Assembly: GCA_026989045.1 (NCBI GenBank)
Contig: JALSJY010000196.1
Coordinates: 1 to 12,873 of the forward strand
From: Hyphomicrobiales bacterium
GTDB lineage: Bacteria > Pseudomonadota > Alphaproteobacteria > Rhizobiales > Devosiaceae
DNA length: 12,873 nucleotides
Direction of reading: 5' to 3'
The translations under genes were made by a program, and so were the position numbers. Positions 1 through 7,438 of the stretch are shown here, piece after piece; positions within the stretch are counted from its first letter, which is position 1; the number at the start of each line of letters is the position of its first letter. The notes below the pieces were generated by a model. It had not been told where the DNA came from and made no database searches. It saw only the letters and a list, made by a program, of their open reading frames with translations.

Positions 1-1601
1 CAAAAGCACTCAGAAAAACCATGGCGCAGATTATTGAAAAACTGCCAGACTTTCCTGAATGGATAGATGAGCAGAGAATTTCAGAATTTAACTGGCCGAG
101 CTTTTCTAATGCAATGCGTGCAGTGCATGCTCCCACTTCACCAAAAGACACTGAATTAACCTCACCTGCTCGCATGCGTTTAGCCTATGATGAATATCTT
201 GCTGGCCAGCTTACCTTGCAGATTATTCGTTCAACTTTGGTAAAGCAAAAAGGTATTGCAAGACAATTTAGCGGCAAACTGACACAGGCGTTAAAAGCCG
301 CCCTGCCCTTTGATTTAACTGCTGGGCAGAATGATGCAATTGCGCAAATTTTATCTGACCTTAGCAAGCCAGATAAAATGTCACGTCTGTTGCAGGGCGA
401 TGTTGGGTCGGGCAAAACAATAGTTGCAATGATGGCAATGGCGGCTGTGGCTGAGGGTGGTGCGCAATCTGCCATTATGGCTCCTACAGAAATTTTAGCA
501 AGCCAGCATTATGCAACGTTAAAACCAATATGTGAGGAGATTAGCTTAAATATTGTGCTATTAAGTGGCAAACAAAAAGCTGCTATTCGCAAGCCTGCTT
601 TGGCTGGAATTGCCGATGGCTCAATTGATATTATCGTTGGCACACATGCGCTTTTTCAGGCTGAGGTTGAATTTTCTAATCTTGGCTTAAGCGTGGTAGA
701 TGAACAGCATCGTTTTGGTGTTTATCAGCGGCTTGCCTTATCAAAAAAGGGTGAGAAATCTGACCTATTAGTAATGACAGCGACCCCTATTCCACGCTCG
801 CTGGTGTTAACGCATTTTGGTGATATGGAGGTTAGCATTTTACGTGAAAAACCAGCAGGACGACAAGAAATTGACACTGCTACTTTGCCAATCAGTGAAC
901 TTGGCAGGGTGGTTTCTCGATTAAAAAAACGCGTTGATGAGGGTGCGCAAGCTTTTTGGGTTTGTCCATTAGTTGAGCAATCTGATCTAATAGATTTAAT
1001 TTCTGCACAAGACAGATTTAACGAATTAAAAAAGATATTTGGCGATAAAGTAGCTTTGGTGCATGGTCGCATGAGCGCTAAAGAAAAAAACGATATTATG
1101 ACTCGCTTTGCGGCGAATGAAATAAAAATTTTGGTTGCAACCACAGTGATTGAAGTTGGGGTTGATGTGCCGAATGCTTCAATTATGATTATTGAACATG
1201 CTGAGCGGTTTGGCTTAGCGCAACTACATCAATTACGTGGCAGAGTTGGGCGAGGAAGTGAGCGATCAGCTTGCCTACTGCTTTATAAAGAACCATTAAG
1301 CGAAACTGCTAGCGCTAGACTAAAAACTATAAAAAGCACAAATGATGGATTTAAAATAGCAGAAAAAGACCTTGAATTGCGCGGCGAAGGTGATGTGCTT
1401 GGCACACGCCAATCTGGCATGCCGGGGTATAATTTAGCAGTGCCAGATGTGCATCGGCATTTACTTGAGATTGCACACAAAGATGCCAAAGGAATTTTTG
1501 AGGCTAATCCCAATCTCTCAGGAGAGCAAGGAGATGCAATTCGAAGTCTATTATATTTGTTCCGAAAGGACTTAGCAATTCCTCTGATTAAATCTGGCTA
1601 G
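1..1601 (+). CDS. recG: ATP-dependent DNA helicase RecG, 5' end cut by window edge
   Basis: RecG is a superfamily 2 helicase that remodels stalled replication forks and branch-migrates Holliday junctions in the cytoplasm. The frame is open from base 3 to the left edge, so the ATG at 21 is internal. The visible 532 codons against a family length near 690-700 mean most of the N-terminal wedge domain lies outside the window. Counting from that ATG, the Walker A motif GDVGSGKT is at residues 126-133. Further on are DEQHRFGV (motif II), TATPIPRSL (motif III), and the motif VI region QLHQLRGRVGRG. The C-terminal LRGEGDVLGTRQSG is the RecG-specific region. All motifs are intact and the gene ends in TAG. 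It converges on the DUF502-glmS-glmU genes. I see no T-tailed hairpin after the stop. Identification is firm; only the missing N-terminus is unseen. Confidence 0.96.
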   Translation, partial: KALRKTMAQIIEKLPDFPEWIDEQRISEFNWPSFSNAMRAVHAPTSPKDTELTSPARMRLAYDEYLAGQLTLQIIRSTLVKQKGIARQFSGKLTQALKAALPFDLTAGQNDAIAQILSDLSKPDKMSRLLQGDVGSGKTIVAMMAMAAVAEGGAQSAIMAPTEILASQHYATLKPICEEISLNIVLLSGKQKAAIRKPALAGIADGSIDIIVGTHALFQAEVEFSNLGLSVVDEQHRFGVYQRLALSKKGEKSDLLVMTATPIPRSLVLTHFGDMEVSILREKPAGRQEIDTATLPISELGRVVSRLKKRVDEGAQAFWVCPLVEQSDLIDLISAQDRFNELKKIFGDKVALVHGRMSAKEKNDIMTRFAANEIKILVATTVIEVGVDVPNASIMIIEHAERFGLAQLHQLRGRVGRGSERSACLLLYKEPLSETASARLKTIKSTNDGFKIAEKDLELRGEGDVLGTRQSGMPGYNLAVPDVHRHLLEIAHKDAKGIFEANPNLSGEQGDAIRSLLYLFRKDLAIPLIKSG

Positions 1602-1650
1602 GGTAATTTTTATTTTTTACTCCTAAAATTCTCAAGGAACATAGCTTTAA

Positions 1651-1721
1651 GGCAATCCAGGGATATTGTGTAATGATTTGAAGTTTCTGGATTGCCGCGC
1701 ATCAAAGATGCTCGCAAAGAC
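1651..1721 (+). repeat. Intergenic palindromic repeat, left copies
   Basis: GGCAATCCAG at 1651-1660 is the exact reverse complement of CTGGATTGCC at 1687-1696. From 1687 to 1721 a unit runs CTGGATTGCCGC, then a small GCATC-AAA-GATGC hairpin (1699-1711), then CTCGCAAAGAC (1711-1721). The ends match, in reverse orientation, the unit at 1819-1856. The wording resembles the widespread bacterial intergenic repeats of the type GTCATTGCGAG...GCGGCAATCC, known from general reading; function is unknown. Confidence 0.6.
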
Positions 1722-1818
1722 AACTGAGAGGCTGTGGTTGTTAGTAAAGGCGTTGCTTTTCTTTTTATCCAGCCCATATTTTAGCTAAATAAGATATTGT
1801 TACACATCAACATCAGCC

Positions 1819-1856
1819 GTCTTTGCGAGAAGACGAGAGCCGACGCGGCAATCCAG
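1819..1856 (-). repeat. Intergenic palindromic repeat, right copy (inverted)
   Basis: GTCTTTGCGAG (1819-1829) and GCGGCAATCCAG (1845-1856) are exact reverse complements of the two ends of the unit at 1687-1721. The middle differs between copies. The pair could fold into a long stem around a loop of about 97 bases, between the convergent recG and DUF502 stop codons, where it might act as a bidirectional transcription stop or be a small mobile-type repeat. No gene is visible in 1602-1882. Confidence 0.6.
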
Positions 1857-1882
1857 AGATGCAGTAAAATGACTAAAATGGC

Positions 1883-2638
1883 TTACTTTTTGACTCTTGG
1901 TTTTTTATCTACTTTCTCTTCTTCTGGTTTTTTATCTGCAATAGCTTTCTTTGCCAGTTCAGCAATTTTCTTTTGATAATCTGGTGCAACAAGACCTGCT
2001 GAAATAATCAATTTCGCAGCCTCTTCAGTATTCATATCAAGAATAATTATGTCTTTTTTTGGCACAAAAAGAAGAAAACCAGAAGTTGGGTTTGGTGTGG
2101 TAGGCAAAAAACAACCCATCATTTCTTCATTATCAATTTTTGCTGCAACCTCACCCTTTGCTTCGGTAGAAATTAACACAATTGCCCAAATCCCTGGGCG
2201 AGGATATTGAATAATTCCGACCTGCTTAAATGTCTTACTACTTTGCGTCATAACTGTTTCAAACAATTGTTTCAAACCGCCATAAAGTGTAGAAACCATT
2301 GGCAGACGAGCCAAAATGCTTTCACCGAATTGCACGAAAGAGCGCCCAACCAAATTTGCGGTTAAAAAACCCAGTGCCATAATTGCTACAATCGCCACAA
2401 CAAGGCCAAAACCTGGCACATCAAAGGGAAGATAATTATTAGGGTCATATTGTGCTGGAATTAACGGCTTAACTAAATTATCAACGGCACGAATTATTGA
2501 CCAAGCAATATAAAGCGTAATGCCAACAGGGCCAGCAATCATTAAGCCAGTAAGGAAATAATTCCTTAGGCGGCGGCCAAATGTAATATTGCCGACATGA
2601 AGTTCATGCTCGTGATGATTTTTATCATTTTTATTCAC
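1883..2638 (-). CDS. DUF502 family membrane protein
   Basis: A 251-residue protein of the DUF502 family, whose biochemical role is unknown. A short hydrophilic His-rich N-terminus is followed by GRRLRNYFLTGLMIAGP at about 21-37, which leads into the first membrane helix (about 27-50). A second helix lies at about 75-98. Then come the family-typical stretch RLPMVSTLYGGLKQLFETV and a soluble domain with GCFLPTTPNPTSGFLLFVP, ending in a Lys/Glu-rich tail. The start is GTG at 2636-2638 with AAAGG about ten bases upstream; no upstream ATG fits. It lies 193 bases downstream of glmS on the same strand and may be cotranscribed or have its own promoter. The order recG-DUF502-glmS-glmU is, from memory, conserved in many alphaproteobacteria. 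Family assignment is confident; function is not known. Confidence 0.9.
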   Translation of the reverse strand: MNKNDKNHHEHELHVGNITFGRRLRNYFLTGLMIAGPVGITLYIAWSIIRAVDNLVKPLIPAQYDPNNYLPFDVPGFGLVVAIVAIMALGFLTANLVGRSFVQFGESILARLPMVSTLYGGLKQLFETVMTQSSKTFKQVGIIQYPRPGIWAIVLISTEAKGEVAAKIDNEEMMGCFLPTTPNPTSGFLLFVPKKDIIILDMNTEEAAKLIISAGLVAPDYQKKIAELAKKAIADKKPEEEKVDKKPRVKK

Positions 2639-2700
2639 TTAGTTATCGCCTTTAAAAAATTTAATACTTATAAAAATAACACCCGCGCGCCCACAATTTT

Positions 2701-2731
2701 ATATAGTGATTATTCTCATATAGTGATTATT
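2701..2731 (-). repeat. Tandem 17-base repeat upstream of the DUF502 gene
   Basis: ATATAGTGATTATT occurs at 2701-2714 and again at 2718-2731, identical over 14 bases with a 17-base period. It sits in the 193-base gap between the glmS stop and the DUF502 start. Two head-to-tail sites less than two helical turns apart could be a regulatory site, but there is no direct evidence of function. Confidence 0.5.
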
Positions 2732-2831
2732 TTTAACAATCCAATAGGATTTTATACTTTCCAAATAGTATGCAATAAATAGCTCTGATTGTTGACATAA
2801 ACATTATCAGCAAAAAACTAAACTTATCATA

Positions 2832-4658
2832 TCACTCTACAGTTACAGATTTAGCTAAATTGCGAGGTTGATCAACATCAGTGCCTAAGTAAACAGCGCT
2901 ATGATAGGCAAGTAACTGCACGGGAATAGTTGCTAAAATCGGGGCAACAAAACTACTCACTTTAGGCATAAGAATTGTCTCTATGTCATCTTCTTTTGTG
3001 GCTTTTGCGCCATCTTCATCGGTTATCAAAATAATCTGACCGCCACGGGCTGCAACTTCAGCCATATTTGAGAGGGTTTTTTCCATCAATTCGTCACTTG
3101 GTGCAACAACAATCACTGGCATATCCTCATCAACCAGCGCTATTGGACCGTGTTTTAACTCACCTGCAGCATAAGCCTCGGCATGAATATATGATATTTC
3201 TTTAAGCTTAAGCGCACCCTCATGAGCAATTGGATACATCGCCCCACGCCCTAAATATAACACATCAGAGGCTTTTGAGAGATGTTTTGCAATTGTCTCA
3301 ATTTGCTTTTCGTTTTTAAGAGCATCGGTGACAGAACGCGGCAGATGAATTAGCTCACCAACTAATTCTTGCTCTTGCTCACTGTTAATTGTGCTACGCG
3401 CTTTACCAGCCGCAATCACCAATGAGGCAAGTGCCGTTAATTGCGCAGTAAATGCTTTGGTTGATGCAACGCCAATTTCTGCCCCACATAATGTTGGAAA
3501 AACCACATCAGATTCTCTTGCAATGGTTGATTCAGGCATATTGACTAAAGAAGCGATATGCTGCCCCTGCCCTGCGCAATATCTAAGTGCAGCTAACGTG
3601 TCTGCTGTTTCACCAGATTGCGAAATGAAAAACGAAAGGCTATTTTTTTCTAGTGGTGGCTCACGATAGCGAAATTCGGACGCTACATCTATATCAACAG
3701 GCAATTTTGCATAACGCTCAAACCAATATTTGGCAACAAAACCAGCTAAATATGCCGTTCCGCATGCAACTATGGTAATGCGGCTTAAATCTTTGAAATT
3801 AAAAGGCATATCTTCAGTTAAATCAACTTTTTGCTCACCCATATCAATATAATGCGCTAAAGTATGGGCAATTGTTTCGGGCTGTTCATAAATTTCTTTA
3901 GCCATAAAATGACGGTGATTGCCCTTATCAACCTGTGTGGTGGCGGCAGAAGAAATTTGCATTTCTCGCTGCACCTGATTGCCATCAAAATCACGTATGG
4001 TCAGACTTTGTGGCGTAATAACCGCCCAATCGCCTTCTTGCAGATAGGTTATTTTATTGGTTAGCGGGGCTAGTGCATAAGCATCTGAGCCAAAATACAT
4101 TTCGCCATCACCATGGCCTATCGCTAGTGGTGACCCCTGACGCGCAGCAATTAGCATTTTGTCATTATCTTTGAACAAAAACACCAAACCAAACGCACCA
4201 CGCAAGCGTTTTAATACGTTTGCTACAGCGGTTTGTGGGTCAGCGCCATTGTCAAGCTCACGTGTTACCATCATGGCTACAGGCTCAGTATCTGTTTGAG
4301 TTTTTGGCTCATAACCATCTTTTTTTAGCTCTTCTAACAGCTCACGGTAGTTTTCAATAATGCCATTATGCACAATTGCTACTTTTGGTGTTGCATGCGG
4401 GTGAGCATTATTTTCGGTTGGTGCGCCATGAGTTGCCCAACGTGTGTGGCCAATGCCAATTAAGCCATCTATAGAGTTCTGCTCAAGCTTTGCCGCTAAA
4501 TTTACGAGCTTTCCCTTTGCGCGAGTGCGAGAAATTTCACCTTCATAAATTGTGGCAATGCCTGCACTATCATAACCACGATACTCAAGCCTTTTAAGCG
4601 CCTCAACCAAACGTGATGCAACTGATTGATTACCCACTATTCCAACTATGCCACACAT
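2832..4658 (-). CDS. glmS: Glutamine-fructose-6-phosphate aminotransferase (isomerizing)
   Basis: Cytosolic enzyme that makes glucosamine-6-phosphate from fructose-6-phosphate and glutamine, the committed step to UDP-GlcNAc. The 608 residues match the usual length (E. coli about 609). The protein begins MCGIVGIVG, so the catalytic Cys2 is exposed after Met removal. GHTRWATHG and HNGIIENY mark the N-terminal glutaminase domain (to about residue 220). Two SIS sugar-isomerase domains follow, with SQSGETADTLAALR and STKAFTAQL, then the synthase-site region HAEAYAAGELKHGPIALV, and the C-terminal PRNLAKSVTVE. Start ATG at 4656-4658 has a weak purine-rich ribosome site (AGAGAA). It begins 18 bases after the glmU stop, so the two are almost surely one transcript. 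I saw no glmS ribozyme-like leader; the short gap leaves no room for one. Confidence 0.98.
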   Translation of the reverse strand: MCGIVGIVGNQSVASRLVEALKRLEYRGYDSAGIATIYEGEISRTRAKGKLVNLAAKLEQNSIDGLIGIGHTRWATHGAPTENNAHPHATPKVAIVHNGIIENYRELLEELKKDGYEPKTQTDTEPVAMMVTRELDNGADPQTAVANVLKRLRGAFGLVFLFKDNDKMLIAARQGSPLAIGHGDGEMYFGSDAYALAPLTNKITYLQEGDWAVITPQSLTIRDFDGNQVQREMQISSAATTQVDKGNHRHFMAKEIYEQPETIAHTLAHYIDMGEQKVDLTEDMPFNFKDLSRITIVACGTAYLAGFVAKYWFERYAKLPVDIDVASEFRYREPPLEKNSLSFFISQSGETADTLAALRYCAGQGQHIASLVNMPESTIARESDVVFPTLCGAEIGVASTKAFTAQLTALASLVIAAGKARSTINSEQEQELVGELIHLPRSVTDALKNEKQIETIAKHLSKASDVLYLGRGAMYPIAHEGALKLKEISYIHAEAYAAGELKHGPIALVDEDMPVIVVAPSDELMEKTLSNMAEVAARGGQIILITDEDGAKATKEDDIETILMPKVSSFVAPILATIPVQLLAYHSAVYLGTDVDQPRNLAKSVTVE

Positions 4659-4676
4659 ATAATTTCTCTTTGTTTG

Positions 4677-6026
4677 TTATTTATTCTTATTTTTTAACGC
4701 CATAGCTTTTGCACGTAATTTTGAGGCAAGACCCTGTTTATTAACTTGTTTAGTGCGTGCAATTGCTAATGCATCTGCTTCTATATCACTTGTTATTACA
4801 GAGCCAGAGGCAATATAAGCCCCTTTACCAATTTTTAGTGGCGCAACTAAAGAAGAGTTCGAGCCGACAAACACATCTTGCCCAATATTTGTGCGATGTT
4901 TATTAACTCCATCATAATTGCAGGTGATTGTGCCTGCGCCAATATTGGCATTTTTGCCAACATCAGCATCGCCAATATAACTAAGGTGATTTAACTTTGC
5001 CCCTGCGCCAACATTGGCCTTTTTCACCTCAACAAAATTACCAACCTTTACACCTTCCTCAAGGTTCGCATCAGGACGAAGGCGGGCGAATGGACCAATA
5101 TTTGCGCACTTGCCAATATTCGCCCCAACAATATGGCAAAAGCCAAGAATATTTGCACCCTGTTCAATTTTCACCCCAAGACCAAAAATATTATTAGGCT
5201 CGATGCTTACATCACGGCCAATTTTTGTATCATAAGAAAAATAAGTCGTGCTTGGGTCTTTTAGAGTTACCCCAGATTTCATAAAATCTTGACGCAAACG
5301 ATTTTGAAATAAGTTTTCTGCTATTGCAAGTTGTGAGCGATCATTCACCCCATGCACATCATCGGCGGGTGCAATTGCATAACCCACATCATAGCCAAGC
5401 TGATTTGCTAGAGGAATAAGATCACCAAGATAATATTCCCCCTGAGCATTTTCATTACCAACTTTTTCTATCGTTTCTTTAAAAACATTTGCCTTAAAAC
5501 CTAAAATACAAGCATTGCAAAGAGTAATCTCACGCTCCTCATCGCTTGCATCTTTATGCTCAACAATATTTAGTAATTTGTCGCCATTTGTGATGAAGCG
5601 GCCATATCCTGTTGGATCATCTGGCTCAAAACCAAGAATGCAAACGTCTTTACCTGCATTAAGTTGCTTGATGATGATTTCAAAATTTTGTGAGCGTAAC
5701 AATGGGTGATCGCCATAAACCACAATCACATAATCTTTTGCCTTGCTCCAAAGTGCTTTTGCCATTTGTGCGGCATGGGCTGTGCCTTTTCGCTCAACCT
5801 GCTCAAAAATCTGCGCATTTGGTGCTATTGATTTAACTGTTGCACTTAATTGAGTGGCATTTGGTGCAGTGATAACGCCTAAGTGAGTTGTGCCAGCGCC
5901 AATTGCCGCACTTAGCACATGCCCCAAAATTGGTAGGCCTGCAACTGGGTGCAGTAATTTTGGCAACTCAGACTTCATTCGCGTGCCCTCACCAGCCGCC
6001 AAAACTATAGTTGTAATTTCATTCAT
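4677..6026 (-). CDS. glmU: Bifunctional UDP-GlcNAc pyrophosphorylase / glucosamine-1-phosphate acetyltransferase
   Basis: Cytosolic enzyme for the last two steps to UDP-GlcNAc: acetylation of glucosamine-1-phosphate, then uridylyl transfer. The N-terminal nucleotidyltransferase domain shows LAAGEGTRMKSELPKLLHP, ERKGTAHA and YGDHPLL. The C-terminal left-handed beta-helix has many hexapeptide repeats, LNHLSYIGDA (its His corresponds to the acetyltransferase catalytic His), GAGTITCNYDG and VFVGSNSSLVAP. I place the start at ATG 6024-6026 (449 residues), which aligns with family N-termini and has GTGGGCG just upstream. The frame also allows GTG at 6033-6035 (452 residues), but that has no ribosome-binding site. 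It is the first gene of the glmU-glmS pair and diverges from the SPOR-like gene. Identification is firm; the start is a choice between two close codons. Confidence 0.97.
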   Translation of the reverse strand: MNEITTIVLAAGEGTRMKSELPKLLHPVAGLPILGHVLSAAIGAGTTHLGVITAPNATQLSATVKSIAPNAQIFEQVERKGTAHAAQMAKALWSKAKDYVIVVYGDHPLLRSQNFEIIIKQLNAGKDVCILGFEPDDPTGYGRFITNGDKLLNIVEHKDASDEEREITLCNACILGFKANVFKETIEKVGNENAQGEYYLGDLIPLANQLGYDVGYAIAPADDVHGVNDRSQLAIAENLFQNRLRQDFMKSGVTLKDPSTTYFSYDTKIGRDVSIEPNNIFGLGVKIEQGANILGFCHIVGANIGKCANIGPFARLRPDANLEEGVKVGNFVEVKKANVGAGAKLNHLSYIGDADVGKNANIGAGTITCNYDGVNKHRTNIGQDVFVGSNSSLVAPLKIGKGAYIASGSVITSDIEADALAIARTKQVNKQGLASKLRAKAMALKNKNK

Positions 6027-6035
6027 GTCGCCCAC

Positions 6036-6157
6036 TATTCATTTTTATAATTATTTTGCTGTTATGACCTATTGCAATAAGAAAACCAACAAATTTTAAT
6101 ACTAATGATAAACTATATATAATTGTGATTCGTTATTATTTGTGGAGTTAAAGAAAA
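6036..6157. promoter_or_regulatory. Divergent promoter region, glmU operon and SPOR-like gene
   Basis: This AT-rich gap of about 120 bases separates two divergent starts, so both transcripts must begin in or near it. On the plus strand TATAAT at 6118-6123 is a perfect -10 hexamer about 35 bases before the TTG start, but the matching -35 is poor. On the minus strand TTGCAA (within 6073-6079) could be a -35 for glmU, with no clean -10. The region call follows from gene layout; individual hexamers are tentative. Confidence 0.4.
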
Positions 6158-7003
6158 TTGGCTCGTTTTATTGACAATATTAAGACCTCTGACGTGAGTT
6201 TTTGGGGCATAGTAGCACTGAGTGTTGGTGCAATTGCGGTATTAAGCGCCAATATGCCATCAATCATTCCTGCCGACCTTGCAACAAAAATGCACGCAAC
6301 AAGGATTGATGGAGTTAGTCTTAATCACATGCGAGTTCAGGTTAGTGAACTTGAAAATGATGCTGCAAAAATGCGCGATGAATATAATCGCCTAACAACC
6401 ATGTTGAAATTGGCTGAACAGGGGCGCAATGATGTAACTAAAAGAGTTGGCGCTATGGAGACTTCTTTGCCGCTATTGCTTGAGGCAATTCCCCCTGGAG
6501 TTAAAATTGATAGCTCAATTACCACCGCTAGCATTGGTGAGGGTTCAAATGAGACAAAAATTGAGGGGCAAGGCGGTTATGCAATAGTCTCTAGCACTGC
6601 AATTGAAGAAACAAGCCATGATAAGCCGCTAGATGTTCCTCAAGAAATAATAAAGCCTCTTGATGAAGCAATACCCCCCCAATTAACAAACAATCAAGCG
6701 CTGGAAGAACAAGCAGCAAAAGAAATTGCAGTTACTAAAAATGGTTTTTTTGGAATTGCTTTGGGTAAAGAAATAAAAACCACTGATGCAATTGTTGCTT
6801 GGCAAGATATCGAGAGAAAAGTTGGAACGTTATTACTTGGCTTAAAACCAATATTATCAAAAAATGACGGTAATGATATACGAATGCTAATTGCAGGGCC
6901 TATTGAAAATTATGCGCAGGCCGAGCAATTATGCAATAGAATGCAAAGAGTTGGCATAGCCTGCCTGCCCCTACCCTATGAAGGGGTAGAATTGCCCAAG
7001 TAA
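6158..7003 (+). CDS. Inner-membrane protein with coiled coil and SPOR-like C-terminus
   Basis: A 281-residue protein, probably anchored in the inner membrane with most of it in the periplasm. A short N-terminus precedes one membrane helix at about 14-33 (FWGIVALSVGAIAVLSANM). A charged coiled-coil-like stretch follows at about 58-92, then a low-complexity Pro/Glu/Thr linker to about 190. The C-terminal domain at about 195-275 has IRMLIAGPIENYAQAEQLCN followed by RVGIACLPLPY. That matches the pattern of SPOR-like domains, which in known cases bind denuded peptidoglycan glycan strands. The start is TTG at 6158-6160: GGAG at 6144-6147 lies ten bases upstream, and the first in-frame ATG would remove the membrane helix. 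It diverges from glmU, so a cell-envelope role fits the neighbourhood, but that is inference. No named orthologue is recognised. Confidence 0.8.
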   Translation: MARFIDNIKTSDVSFWGIVALSVGAIAVLSANMPSIIPADLATKMHATRIDGVSLNHMRVQVSELENDAAKMRDEYNRLTTMLKLAEQGRNDVTKRVGAMETSLPLLLEAIPPGVKIDSSITTASIGEGSNETKIEGQGGYAIVSSTAIEETSHDKPLDVPQEIIKPLDEAIPPQLTNNQALEEQAAKEIAVTKNGFFGIALGKEIKTTDAIVAWQDIERKVGTLLLGLKPILSKNDGNDIRMLIAGPIENYAQAEQLCNRMQRVGIACLPLPYEGVELPK

Positions 7004-7258
7004 AAGGAGTTATTTTTAAAAAAAATAAAAATGGTACACTAAACATGATGAGTTTGGGCAATGGGTTGAAATAGTAAGGTTTTAAGAGGTATAGAACATC
7101 TTTATAACGCCGCTAAATCTGTTTCAATTGGCACGACTTTTCCATGATGATATGCTGCGGAGGTCAGGATCATTCCATATTGCTATGCAGTGAACTTGAA
7201 TTAAAACAATTATTTGAAGTTATTGGGTGATGCGTATATATGCCTGACTTTTGGTATT
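7004..7258. other. Intergenic stretch without a recognisable gene
   Basis: This is the first part of the 432-base gap between the SPOR-like gene and the Fic gene. There is an A/T-rich run just after the stop but no hairpin before it, so no standard terminator. A near-palindrome GCGTATATATGC lies at about 7232-7243. All frames are stop-rich. Conserved envelope genes end here and accessory genes follow, so a former insertion boundary is possible, but I see no transposase, integrase or tRNA. Confidence 0.4.
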
Positions 7259-7276
7259 CATATCATGTTTGATATG
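7259..7276. promoter_or_regulatory. Candidate operator palindrome upstream of fic
   Basis: CATATCA-TGTT-TGATATG is a perfect 7+7 inverted repeat with a 4-base centre. It overlaps the -35 hexamer of the candidate fic promoter (TTGATA at 7269-7274). This size and symmetry are typical of sites bound by dimeric helix-turn-helix repressors. The Fic protein has a C-terminal helix-turn-helix, so autoregulation is possible; this is inference. Confidence 0.45.
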
Positions 7277-7297
7277 ATTTACGTCGTATAGTAAATA
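7269..7297 (+). promoter_or_regulatory. Candidate sigma-70-like promoter for fic
   Basis: TTGATA (7269-7274), a 17-base spacer, then TAAATA (7292-7297). The -35 is close to TTGACA; the -10 is only moderate. Transcription would start near 7304, leaving a leader of about 130 bases that contains the duplicated GGACA blocks and a short open frame. Confidence 0.35.
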
Positions 7298-7309
7298 GAC
7301 ATATATGAA

Positions 7310-7348
7310 GCGGACAAAAATGCGGACATTATATAGGATAATTAAATG
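7310..7348 (+). repeat. GGACA-pair leader repeat, copy 1 (ends in SD and ATG)
   Basis: GGACA at 7312 and 7324 (12-base spacing) is followed by AGGATAATTAAATG. The same layout occurs 91 bases downstream at 7403-7438, directly before the fic start. Over about 36 bases the two copies match closely with one indel and a few substitutions, so a local duplication of the fic leader is likely. Confidence 0.55.
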
Positions 7349-7381
7349 CTCGTTTTATATCTAACACTATGCTATAGCTAA
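7346..7381 (+). CDS. Possible 11-codon leader peptide or relic start of fic
   Basis: An ATG with AGGA about eight bases upstream opens a frame of eleven codons, MLVLYLTLCYS, ending in TAA at 7379-7381. Its upstream sequence duplicates that of the real fic start. It could be a translated leader, or a by-product of the duplication with no role. It is too short to judge by coding statistics. Confidence 0.2.
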   Translation: MLVLYLTLCYS

Positions 7382-7400
7382 ATAAATACCACGTAGCTAA

Positions 7401-7438
7401 CAGGACAAAAAAGCGGACATATTGCAGGAAAATAAATG
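7401..7438 (+). repeat. GGACA-pair leader repeat, copy 2 (fic ribosome site and start)
   Basis: GGACA at 7403 and 7415, again 12 bases apart, leads into CAGGAAAATAAATG, which holds the fic ribosome-binding site and its ATG (7436-7438). Because the repeat ends at the translation start, a protein or RNA that recognises it could control translation as well as transcription. Confidence 0.55.

Noticed and set aside
21..1601. RecG starting at ATG 21 as a naturally short protein
   Set aside because: The frame stays open to base 3 at the window edge and the missing part equals the usual wedge domain, so it is a window cut, not a truncation.
4659..4676. glmS ribozyme or sRNA-controlled leader
   Set aside because: Only 18 bases separate glmU and glmS, too short for such an element.
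6971..6989. CTACCC/GGGTAG hairpin at the end of the SPOR-like gene as a terminator
   Set aside because: It lies inside the coding region and is followed by no T run at the right distance.
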